The notes under the pieces were generated by a model that saw only the letters and a list, made by a program, of their open reading frames with translations, made no database searches and had not been told where the DNA came from. This document shows, one piece after another, positions 1 to 4,310 of a DNA stretch of 8,305 nucleotides (position 1 is its first letter; each line of letters begins with the position of its first letter). Source of the stretch: an uncultured Mailhella sp. (GTDB lineage Bacteria; Desulfobacterota; Desulfovibrionia; Desulfovibrionales; Desulfovibrionaceae). Made by a program: the position numbers and the translations under genes. The stretch lies in NCBI GenBank assembly GCA_910579055.1, contig CAJTSU010000154.1, forward strand, positions 1-8,305, in the 5' to 3' direction.

Positions 1-109
1 GGCCTGTTTTGCGCAAGCAGGATGTGTTTAAATATAAAATAGATGATCAGTAAATCCGTGGGGAGACAGGGGAACGGCGAAGCTTGGACTTGAGCAGGCG
101 CTGTTTATC

Positions 110-379
110 ATGCGGGAAACCGGCGACCACAGTGCTTTTCTTCTGATGGCGGCGGAACTTGGTTTTCGGGCCATCCCGCGTGAGGCTATTCCGGATCATC
201 CTGATACGCGGGAGGAGATGCTGGACGACAACAATATGCTTACAAAGTTTCATGCAGCCGTTCGGAATGGCGAGAGTCTGATGGTTGTACAGGCGAAAGC
301 CGCCGCTACGCATAAGGATATCGACGAAACTGTGGAGCAGTATCGGCGGGAACTGGCGAAGCAGGAGATACAGAAATGA
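110..379 (+). CDS. CII/CP76-like phage regulator, 3' part (5' part frameshifted or missing)
   Basis: The first ATG gives 89 residues ending AELAKQEIQK-like in a charged helix. The stretch around MRETGDHSAFLLMAAELGF resembles the C-terminal half of the phage regulatory protein CII family (CP76), DNA-binding activators of lysogeny genes. The same frame continues upstream of the ATG: bases 47-109 encode NPWGDRGTAKLGLEQALFI, and NP...KLGLE is what this family carries just before the LFIMRETGD segment. No ATG, GTG or TTG occurs in that upstream stretch, and a TGA at 44-46 closes it. The ATG at 110 has no convincing Shine-Dalgarno site. The most likely reading is a longer protein whose helix-turn-helix half is in another frame or outside the window. 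It overlaps the antirepressor start by 4 bp (ATGA). The family call is moderate. That the start at 110 is artificial is an inference. Confidence 0.6.
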   Translation: MRETGDHSAFLLMAAELGFRAIPREAIPDHPDTREEMLDDNNMLTKFHAAVRNGESLMVVQAKAAATHKDIDETVEQYRRELAKQEIQK

Positions 380-1158
380 ATGACCTGAAGATTTTTGAAA
401 AGGCGGAGTTCGGTTCCGTCCGGGTGATCATGAAGGACGGCGAACCGTGGTTTGTGGCAAGGGATGTGGCAGAAGCTCTTGGCTACACATGGAGCGGCAG
501 CCGTATTGCTCATGTCCCGGACGAATGGAAAGGGGTGACATCCGTTGTCACCCCCGGAGGAACACAAGAAGTTGCTACGCTTTCCGAGCCAGGCGTGTAT
601 TTCTTCCTTGGCCGTTCGGACAAGCCTGCCGCGCTTCCCTATCAGAAATGGATTGCTGGGGATGTGGCACCCTCCATCCGCAGGACGGGCGGCTACCTGA
701 TCGACAAGCCGGACGACACGCCGGAAGTCATCATGGCCCGCGCCGTGCTGGTCGCTCAGGACACCATCAAACGCCTTGAAAGCCGGAATACGGAGCTTGA
801 GGGCGCGGTGAGCGAAATGAAGCCCAAAGCCCTCTTTGCCGATTCCGTGGCGTCGTCTTCGTCGTCCATTCTGGTAGGACAGCTTGCCGCGCTCATCCGT
901 CAGAACGGCGTGAATATCGGTCAGAATCGCCTGTTCGAGTGGATGCGCGGGCGTGGATATCTCGTCTCTTCCGGTTCCCGAAGAAATTTTCCCACGCAAA
1001 AGAGCCTGGACATGGGTCTGTTTGAGGTCAAGGAACGGGCCATCAATAATCCTGACGGCTCCGTGCGTCTGACCCTGACCACGAAAGTTACAGGCAAGGG
1101 GCAAATTTACTTCGTCAATAAGTTCATGGGCGGTGTTTCCCCGGAGGCCATGGCATGA
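376..1158 (+). CDS. Phage antirepressor, BRO-N plus KilAC domains
   Basis: This 260-residue protein has the classic two-domain layout of phage antirepressors. Residues 1-110 match the BRO family N-terminal fold: the segments WFVARDVAEALGY, TLSEPGVYFFLGRS and KWIAGDVAPSIRRTGGY are all recognisable. Residues 120-148 form a helical linker. Residues 150-255 resemble the KilAC/ANT domain, with LVGQLAALIRQNGVNIGQNRLFEWMRGRGYL. Such proteins act in the cytoplasm on DNA or on phage repressors and often promote induction; the target here cannot be read from sequence. AGGAG at 362-366 is well placed for the ATG at 376, which overlaps the previous stop as ATGA, suggesting translational coupling. The length is normal for the family and the frame is intact. 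A perfect inverted repeat lies inside the gene (see 532-554). Confidence 0.9.
   Translation: MNDLKIFEKAEFGSVRVIMKDGEPWFVARDVAEALGYTWSGSRIAHVPDEWKGVTSVVTPGGTQEVATLSEPGVYFFLGRSDKPAALPYQKWIAGDVAPSIRRTGGYLIDKPDDTPEVIMARAVLVAQDTIKRLESRNTELEGAVSEMKPKALFADSVASSSSSILVGQLAALIRQNGVNIGQNRLFEWMRGRGYLVSSGSRRNFPTQKSLDMGLFEVKERAINNPDGSVRLTLTTKVTGKGQIYFVNKFMGGVSPEAMA
532..554. repeat. Perfect 9-bp inverted repeat inside the antirepressor gene
   Basis: GGGGTGACA (532-540) and TGTCACCCC (546-554) are exact reverse complements separated by TCCGT. The repeat covers the codons for KGVTSVVTP. That peptide is commonly conserved in BRO-N domains, so the symmetry could come from coding constraint. It could also act as an operator or an mRNA hairpin. 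Confidence 0.6.
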
Positions 1159-1781
1159 ACACAAGCACAACCTACGGCCAACGGTCATGCCTTTTTTGCG
1201 GGAAGCCCTTTGAGGCGGTGACTCTGTATCAGTTCTTCTGTTCTTCCGAGTGTCGCGGGCAGCGGAGGAGGCAGCAAAAGGCTGCGTACCATGCCCGGTT
1301 CAAGGATAGGATCACCGCTCTCAAAAAGCGTGTGGCGGATCTGGAAGAGGAAATCGAGCTCCTGAAGCGCACGGAAAGCCATGAGTTGAAAGAGGCCAGA
1401 AAGGAACTTGATCAGCTCCGCGCCGAACTGGAAGCGTTGCGCAAGGAACGTAACCTGACGCAAGACATCACCCGTCAGCGGACAGTTGAGCATCCGGTCA
1501 ATCGGGCGGCTCCCGCCGTGGACACCAGCGGCTGGGATTTCTGCCTGCACATGAGCCTGCGCGCTCCGCGTCTGCCCTGCGGAGAGCGCGAGGAGTGCTT
1601 GGGCTGTGAGAGGATGGGCGGGAACAGGCGCGCATCCTCAAACTCGCCGGAGGAACGCGTTTGCCCCGCGTGCGGGAAGACATTCGCGATAAGACACGGG
1701 CATCAGAAATATTGTTCGCACCACTGCCGAAGCGCCGCTTCCAAGGCCAAAGAAAAGCAGGCGGGGAACGATGACGCTTGA
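1155..1781 (+). CDS. Duplicated FCS-type zinc-finger protein with central coiled coil
   Basis: I do not recognise a named family for this 208-residue protein. It carries the same metal-binding pattern at both ends: C12-x2-C15-x13-C29-x3-C33 and C170-x2-C173-x13-C187-x3-C191. Both have CGK-x-F after the first pair and end in (F/Y)CSxxCR, as in FCS/MYM-type zinc fingers. Residues 45-100 are rich in Leu, Glu, Lys and Arg with heptad spacing (ADLEEEIELLK, LDQLRAELEALRK), so a coiled coil is likely. A third Cys group (C130, C142, C148, C151) lies between the coil and the second finger and could form another zinc site. It is presumably cytoplasmic, binding nucleic acid or protein. GGAGG at 1143-1147 and an ATGA overlap with the antirepressor stop fix the start. 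The role is unknown; its place in the early operon suggests regulation or host takeover. Confidence 0.75.
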   Translation: MNTSTTYGQRSCLFCGKPFEAVTLYQFFCSSECRGQRRRQQKAAYHARFKDRITALKKRVADLEEEIELLKRTESHELKEARKELDQLRAELEALRKERNLTQDITRQRTVEHPVNRAAPAVDTSGWDFCLHMSLRAPRLPCGEREECLGCERMGGNRRASSNSPEERVCPACGKTFAIRHGHQKYCSHHCRSAASKAKEKQAGNDDA

Positions 1782-1947
1782 CTGTCGTCACCGTCTGCCT
1801 TCGCCGGAGCTGGCCGGGCGCACGACGTGGGAGCAGCTGCGGGAAGACCGGGAAAGGTATCCGCACCTGCGGCCCTGCATCAAGACGGGCTGGAACTGGA
1901 TATACCGTACAAGCTGCGAGAAGTGCAGCGAGGCCGTAGAGCGATGA
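1771..1947 (+). CDS. Small Cys-containing phage protein, 58 aa, unknown
   Basis: An ATG overlapping the end of the zinc-finger gene by 11 bp opens a 58-codon frame ending TGA. The protein begins MTLDCRHRLPSPELAGRTTW and ends with C36, then C49-x2-C52 in the segment IYRTSCEKCSEAVER. With C5 this gives four cysteines, enough for a zinc site, but the spacing matches no family I know. GGGGA precedes the ATG by only about 3 nt. It fills an otherwise empty gap in a tightly packed operon and keeps the strand, which supports it being real. Lack of recognised homologues keeps confidence moderate. Confidence 0.5.
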   Translation: MTLDCRHRLPSPELAGRTTWEQLREDRERYPHLRPCIKTGWNWIYRTSCEKCSEAVER

Positions 1948-1997
1948 CCCTCTGCCGCTGCTGTGCGTATGCGCGGAAGATGCCGGGAGAAGACTGA
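1944..1997 (+). CDS. Possible 17-aa Cys-rich micropeptide
   Basis: A frame starting as an ATGA overlap with the preceding stop encodes MTLCRCCAYARKMPGED. Three of the first seven residues are cysteine. It begins with the same residues MTL as the preceding 58-aa ORF and ends just before the Shine-Dalgarno site of the replication gene. No strong ribosome site of its own is present (GAGG lies about 10 nt upstream), so expression would depend on coupling. It may be a chance ORF; the ATGA junction is the only real support. Confidence 0.22.
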   Translation: MTLCRCCAYARKMPGED

Positions 1998-2006
1998 AGG
2001 GGAAAC

Positions 2007-2405
2007 ATGATGCGATGGTTTAAGCATATGACCTGCTCTTTCAATGACGAAAAGCTGTCTGCCGTGGTCGATGAACTGGGGATGGAAGGCTATGGTTTCT
2101 GGTGGCGGATATTGGAAGTTGTGGCGGAAAAAATGGACGAAAATGGAGAATACTCTGTCAGTTTTTCTCCGAAAAAATGGGGAAATTTCTTTGGTTTTTC
2201 CGCCAAAGAATTTGAAAATTTCGCCAGAATTTTTCAGAAAAACAGAATTTTTGATGTGGAATTTTCAGAAAATCAAGTGATGGTTTCCATCCCTAACCTG
2301 TTGAAATACCGTGATGAATGGTCCAGGAAGAAGGCCAGAAACTCCGGAGTTGCTCCGGAGGAACTCCGGCCCTCGCGCGCGTTTAAAAGATCAAGATATA
2401 GATAA
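2007..2405 (+). CDS. Phage replication initiator/organiser, N-terminal domain (DUF4373/Lin1244-like), truncated
   Basis: The opening MRWFKHMTCSFNDEKLSAVVDELGMEGYGFWWRILEVVAEKM is typical of the DUF4373/Lin1244-type N-terminal domain found in phage replication organisers, which bind the phage origin and recruit helicase-loading proteins. Residues 1-105 fit this domain through LLKYRDEWSRKKARNSGVAPEELRP. The last eight residues (AFKRSRYR) look out of frame. Bases 2383-2436 in the +1 frame encode the acidic linker LKDQDIDKEDITPPVSPP, and the remainder of a typical C-terminal part follows in the third frame. AGGGG at 1998-2002 favours the second ATG at 2010 (7-nt spacing) over 2007 (4 nt). The DNA at 2120-2300 is markedly AT-rich for this window. 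The domain call is fairly firm. That this is a broken gene rather than a short natural protein is an inference. Confidence 0.75.
   Translation: MMRWFKHMTCSFNDEKLSAVVDELGMEGYGFWWRILEVVAEKMDENGEYSVSFSPKKWGNFFGFSAKEFENFARIFQKNRIFDVEFSENQVMVSIPNLLKYRDEWSRKKARNSGVAPEELRPSRAFKRSRYR
2342..2369. repeat. Three 11-bp-spaced CTCCGG(AG) repeats, iteron-like
   Basis: CTCCGGAG begins at 2342 and 2353, and CTCCGG begins at 2364: exact 11-bp steps, about one helical turn. CTCCGGAG is itself a palindrome. The repeats lie within the replication-initiator gene just before the AT-rich tract at 2382-2416. They encode NSGVAPEELR, a peptide often kept in this family, so coding constraint may explain part of the pattern. 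Confidence 0.5.
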
Positions 2406-2416
2406 AGAAGATATTA
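2342..2416. other. Candidate phage replication origin inside the initiator gene
   Basis: Three phased repeats (2342-2369) are followed by a CG4 run (2374-2381) and a 35-bp tract, 2382-2416, of almost only A and T. Phage origins are often embedded between the N-terminal DNA-binding part and the C-terminal helicase-recruiting part of the initiator gene, as in lambda O. This segment lies at exactly that linker. An additional AT-rich block at 2120-2300 holds two near-copies of GAATTTTTCAGAAAA (2227-2242, 2259-2272). Function is inferred from layout only. Confidence 0.35.
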
Positions 2417-2926
2417 CCCCCCCTGTATCCCCCCCCTAAGGGGGATGACGCCCCCGCAAAGAGAAAGCCCAAACCCGCTCCGCATCCGAAAACCGCTTAC
2501 GGCGAAAACCACCGCGTCAAGCTCACGGCGGAGGAACTGGCAAAGCTGCGGGAACGGTACGGCGATGAAGACACCCGCGCCGCTATCCGCAAGCTCGACC
2601 TGCATATCGAGGCCAAGGGGCGCGATGCCTACAAGTCGCACTATGCGGCTCTCCAAAGCTGAGTTTTCCAGGCTGTGGAGGAAGACCGGGCCAAGCTGAC
2701 GCGCGCCGCTCCAGCCGTACTGACGGCAGACAGACCACGGGCGACGACCCAGGCGCAGAAACAGGCACAGGAGCGGGAACGCAGAGCTATATGGCTGCTG
2801 GAACAGCGGCGCAAGGAACGAGAGGCGGAACATGACGCACAACATGCCTATGACGACCCACGATCCACGACGGATGCTGCAACTGCTCACGGGTTTGGCG
2901 GCGCATTACCCGTTGGCGGGATATGA
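2402..2926 (+). pseudogene. Detached C-terminal part of the replication protein with in-frame TGA
   Basis: From 2402 this frame encodes PKGDDAPAKRKPKPAPHPK, then VKLTAEELAKLRERYGDED, DTRAAIRKLDLHIEAKGRD and AYKSHYAALQS followed by TGA at 2660-2662. The AEELAKLRERYG and YKSHYxxLxxW segments are characteristic of the C-terminal domain of phage DnaT/organiser-type replication proteins. The TGA sits exactly where the conserved Trp (TGG) is expected. After it, VFQAVEEDRAKLTRAAPAVL and a long charged helix continue in frame to a TGA at 2924-2926. No ATG, GTG or TTG occurs in this frame from 2402 to 2660. A GTG at 2675 could start only the tail and lacks a good ribosome site. The last 95 bases overlap the next gene, so the original end is uncertain. 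It is either decayed or needs recoding to be expressed. Confidence 0.65.
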
Positions 2927-3221
2927 CGATGCAACGCTGGTATTGCTGGCAGAGGACTGGGCGGAGGACCTGGCGGGCTACCCTGTGGACGTGCTTGTGG
3001 AGGCGGCCAAACGAGCGCGCCGGGAAGAACGGTATTTCCCGAATGTCGCTGTGATGCGTGATTACGCCGGGCAGGTAGCGGCGGATATCATGGTGCGGGA
3101 ACAGCGATACGCTCTGCCGGAGAGCTTGCCGGACGAAGATGCGGAGCGGCGGCGCTGTCTGGACAGGCTCGCGGAAATCAGGGCGCGGATGGGGTGGCAT
3201 GGCACAGCAAGGATGCAATAA
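2832..3221 (+). CDS. Helicase loader-like phage replication protein
   Basis: The 129-residue protein has an N-terminal block, MLQLLTGLAAHYP, then DATLVLLAEDWAEDLAGYPVDVLVEAAKRARREERYFPNVAVMRDY. This pattern (short helix, aromatic-Pro turn, long helix, then a FPxxAxxR-type end) resembles the N-terminal region of phage helicase loaders such as the G39P/loader-and-inhibitor group, which deliver replicative helicase to the initiator at the origin. The C-terminal half is charged and helical. AGAGG at 2821-2825 supports the ATG at 2832; ATGs at 2844 and 2850 are alternatives. It follows the replication initiator and precedes RusA, the expected place for such a protein. Sequence similarity in this group is weak, so the family is a reasoned guess. 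Confidence 0.5.
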   Translation: MTHNMPMTTHDPRRMLQLLTGLAAHYPLAGYDDATLVLLAEDWAEDLAGYPVDVLVEAAKRARREERYFPNVAVMRDYAGQVAADIMVREQRYALPESLPDEDAERRRCLDRLAEIRARMGWHGTARMQ

Positions 3222-3291
3222 TTGCGGGGACGCGCTTATTGGCGGCCCCATGGCCTGCCAGATGTGCGGCCAGATATGCGGGAGGGAAAAT

Positions 3292-3714
3292 ATGTTGTCA
3301 TTTACTTTGCCTTGCGTCCCCTCTGCCCAGCAGAGAGCGCGGCACGCCACGCGGAACGGTTTGAGTGTGGCCTACAAGAGCGCCAGCCAGAAGGCCAACG
3401 AGCGCACGCTGGACGCCCTGCTGGCGCGGTATGCGCCGCTCTCGCCCATGGCCGGAGCGGTATCGCTGGAGTTCCGGGCGGTGTTCCCCACGCCGAAAAG
3501 TGTGAGCAAGTCCCGCCGGGCGGCCATGCTGCGCGGTCAGCAGTATCACACGCACAAGCCCGATTTGGACAATCTCGCCAAGCAGCTCAAGGATGCCATG
3601 ACCCGCCTGCAATACTGGTACGACGACAGGCAGGTGGTGAGGCTGATTTGCCAGAAGGCATACGGTGAGGTCGGACGCTGGGAAGTCTGCGTGCGGGAGA
3701 TGGGGGAAGCATGA
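3292..3714 (+). CDS. rusA: RusA-type Holliday-junction resolvase
   Basis: From the ATG at 3292 this is a 140-residue RusA family endonuclease, which acts as a dimer and cuts four-way DNA junctions formed during phage recombination and replication. The N-terminal part, MLSFTLPCVPSAQQRARHATR, is the usual first strand. The catalytic region HKPDLDNLAKQLKDAM followed by WYDDRQV carries the acidic residues (D-x-D and a later D) and the Lys needed for metal-dependent cleavage. The length fits the family (about 120-140). GGAGGG at 3281-3286 is well spaced for this ATG. The same frame is open upstream to an ATG at 3199, which would add a 31-residue zinc-ribbon-like leader (see finding). The next gene starts as an ATGA overlap. 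Confidence 0.88.
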   Translation: MLSFTLPCVPSAQQRARHATRNGLSVAYKSASQKANERTLDALLARYAPLSPMAGAVSLEFRAVFPTPKSVSKSRRAAMLRGQQYHTHKPDLDNLAKQLKDAMTRLQYWYDDRQVVRLICQKAYGEVGRWEVCVREMGEA

Positions 3715-3902
3715 GCATGGAGCGTGATGATCCGCGCCGCTGTCCGAAGTGTGGGGAGCGGGGAAAGCGGTATAACCGACATGCCCGGCATGACGGGTTC
3801 GGCATCCGCATCGGCTACCGCTGCCCGAAGTGCGGGACGGAGTGGGATACGAAGCTCCGGCGCGTGGGCAAGGCAAGAAATCCGCTTGATACGAAGACTT
3901 GA
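3711..3902 (+). CDS. Small zinc-ribbon protein
   Basis: A 63-residue basic protein with C-P-K-C-G near residue 11 and a second C-P-K-C-G near residue 38, separated by GKRYNRHARHDGFGIRIGYR. Two CPxCG knuckles flanking a beta-hairpin-like stretch are the signature of a zinc ribbon. Such small ribbons in phage early operons commonly bind nucleic acid, but the ligand cannot be stated. It starts by an ATGA overlap with the RusA stop, with GGGGGA just upstream; the second ATG at 3717 has better spacing. It is the last rightward gene before the regulatory junction. Confidence 0.7.
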   Translation: MSMERDDPRRCPKCGERGKRYNRHARHDGFGIRIGYRCPKCGTEWDTKLRRVGKARNPLDTKT

Positions 3903-4053
3903 CGCTTCGGGATGGAGTGGCTATTTTACTTACAGGCGGGGCAATGGATGCAGCAACACCCATCACCCCTTGGGCAAGTCCCTCAGATACGGTTTAGGCG
4001 TATCGCCGTTTTTATCGCCGCTCAGTATCCTCTACGCTGGGCGGCAAACTCAT
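3903..4053. other. Non-coding stretch at the end of the early operon
   Basis: No convincing ORF or tRNA is visible here on either strand. It contains an imperfect hairpin (GGGG at 3938-3941 with CCCC at 3966-3969, inner ATGG/CCAT pairs), a weak terminator-like element at 3997-4013, and an 8-bp direct repeat, TATCGCCG, at 4001-4008 and 4013-4020. Confidence 0.5.
3997..4013 (+). terminator. Weak intrinsic terminator candidate
   Basis: GGCG, loop TAT, CGCC, then G and five T residues (4009-4013). The stem is only 4 bp, so efficiency is doubtful, but it lies downstream of the last early gene where a stop would be expected. Confidence 0.25.
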
Positions 4054-4137
4054 TTAATCCAGCCAATGGCGGACAATGAGAACGACTAGAACTCCTGCCA
4101 AGACTTGGCAGAGGAGGTCTAGCAAGAACTGCTCCAT
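4054..4137 (-). CDS. Small hydrophobic membrane peptide, 27 aa, own promoter (type I toxin-like)
   Basis: On the minus strand the ATG at 4137 opens 27 codons ending TAA at 4056-4054. The peptide runs MEQFLLDLLCQVLAG, then VLVVLIVRHWLD: an acidic N-terminus, an almost uninterrupted hydrophobic helix of about 20 residues, and a charged end RHWLD. GGAGG at 4150-4146 lies 8 nt before this ATG; an in-frame ATG at 4143 is too close to it. A promoter with TTGAAA and TATAAG 17 bp apart lies just upstream. The form matches the single-helix peptides of phage-encoded type I toxins and small holin-like proteins, which insert in the inner membrane. Assignment to a named family is not possible by eye. It is the only leftward gene in the window. 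Confidence 0.6.
   Translation of the reverse strand: MEQFLLDLLCQVLAGVLVVLIVRHWLD
4095..4111. repeat. 17-bp palindrome inside the small-peptide gene
   Basis: CTGCCAAGACTTGGCAG is a perfect 8-bp inverted repeat around one central base. It lies over the middle codons of the leftward peptide. It could be a protein-binding site or an mRNA hairpin that affects translation. Confidence 0.6.
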
Positions 4138-4178
4138 AGGCATCACCTCCCATGAGGGACAGGATTTGCCCGTGCCGC

Positions 4179-4207
4179 CTTATAGCTGAAGCTGACCGCC
4201 TTTTCAA
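4179..4207 (-). promoter_or_regulatory. Sigma-70-type promoter for the leftward small peptide
   Basis: On the minus strand TTGAAA (4207-4202) and TATAAG (4184-4179) are separated by exactly 17 bp, five of six matches to consensus in each box. Transcription would start near 4172, leaving a leader of about 35 nt before the ATG at 4137. Confidence 0.6.
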
Positions 4208-4231
4208 TCCAGATTTTTTCGCAAATCAATA

Positions 4232-4244
4232 TCACACAGTGTGA
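4232..4244. promoter_or_regulatory. Operator-like palindrome between divergent promoters
   Basis: TCACACAGTGTGA is a perfect 6-bp inverted repeat with one central base. It sits 24 bp upstream of the leftward -35 box and about 10 bp upstream of the rightward TTGATT, so a bound protein could affect both directions. No binding protein can be named. Confidence 0.4.
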
Positions 4245-4254
4245 CATGCGGGGC

Positions 4255-4285
4255 TTGATTCCCCTCCCCTGATATGCGCTACACT
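4255..4285 (+). promoter_or_regulatory. Weak rightward promoter candidate ahead of the endolysin
   Basis: TTGATT at 4255-4260 and TACACT at 4280-4285 are 19 bp apart, each four of six to consensus. The spacing is long, so this is a weak candidate. A transcript from it would start near 4292, inside the hairpin that follows. Confidence 0.28.
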
Positions 4286-4310
4286 CCCGGCAAACGTCGG
4301 GAGTTTTTTT
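4283..4310 (+). terminator. Terminator-like hairpin that contains the endolysin Shine-Dalgarno site
   Basis: ACTCCCG (4283-4289), an 8-nt loop, CGGGAGT (4298-4304) and a run of seven T residues (4304-4310) form a textbook intrinsic terminator. The next base is the A of the endolysin ATG. GGGAG at 4299-4303 is also the only Shine-Dalgarno candidate for that ATG, at 7-nt spacing. The 3' arm therefore doubles as the ribosome-binding site and is hidden when the stem forms. Confidence 0.7.

Noticed and set aside
9..38. Promoter TTGCGC, 18 bp, TATAAA ahead of the regulator
   Set aside because: The -35 box matches only three of six positions, and the AT-rich bases can equally be codons of the frameshifted regulator. 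Too weak to list.
250..1188. 312-codon minus-strand frame
   Set aside because: It lies opposite the well-supported antirepressor, and its translation has no recognisable domain.
2660..2662. TGA read as Trp throughout the genome
   Set aside because: The antirepressor, zinc-finger gene, RusA, endolysin and holin all end at TGA with tight downstream starts, so TGA is a normal stop here.
2445..2699. 84-codon plus-strand frame starting at 2445
   Set aside because: It overlaps the detached replication-protein domain in another frame. Only that other frame shows family motifs such as YKSHY.
3298..3966. 222-codon minus-strand frame
   Set aside because: It is opposite RusA and the zinc-ribbon gene. 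Composition is typical of an antisense shadow and it lacks a good ribosome site.
3903..4053. tRNA or attachment site in the gap after the early operon
   Set aside because: No cloverleaf, no tRNA T-loop-like segment and no integrase gene are visible in the window.
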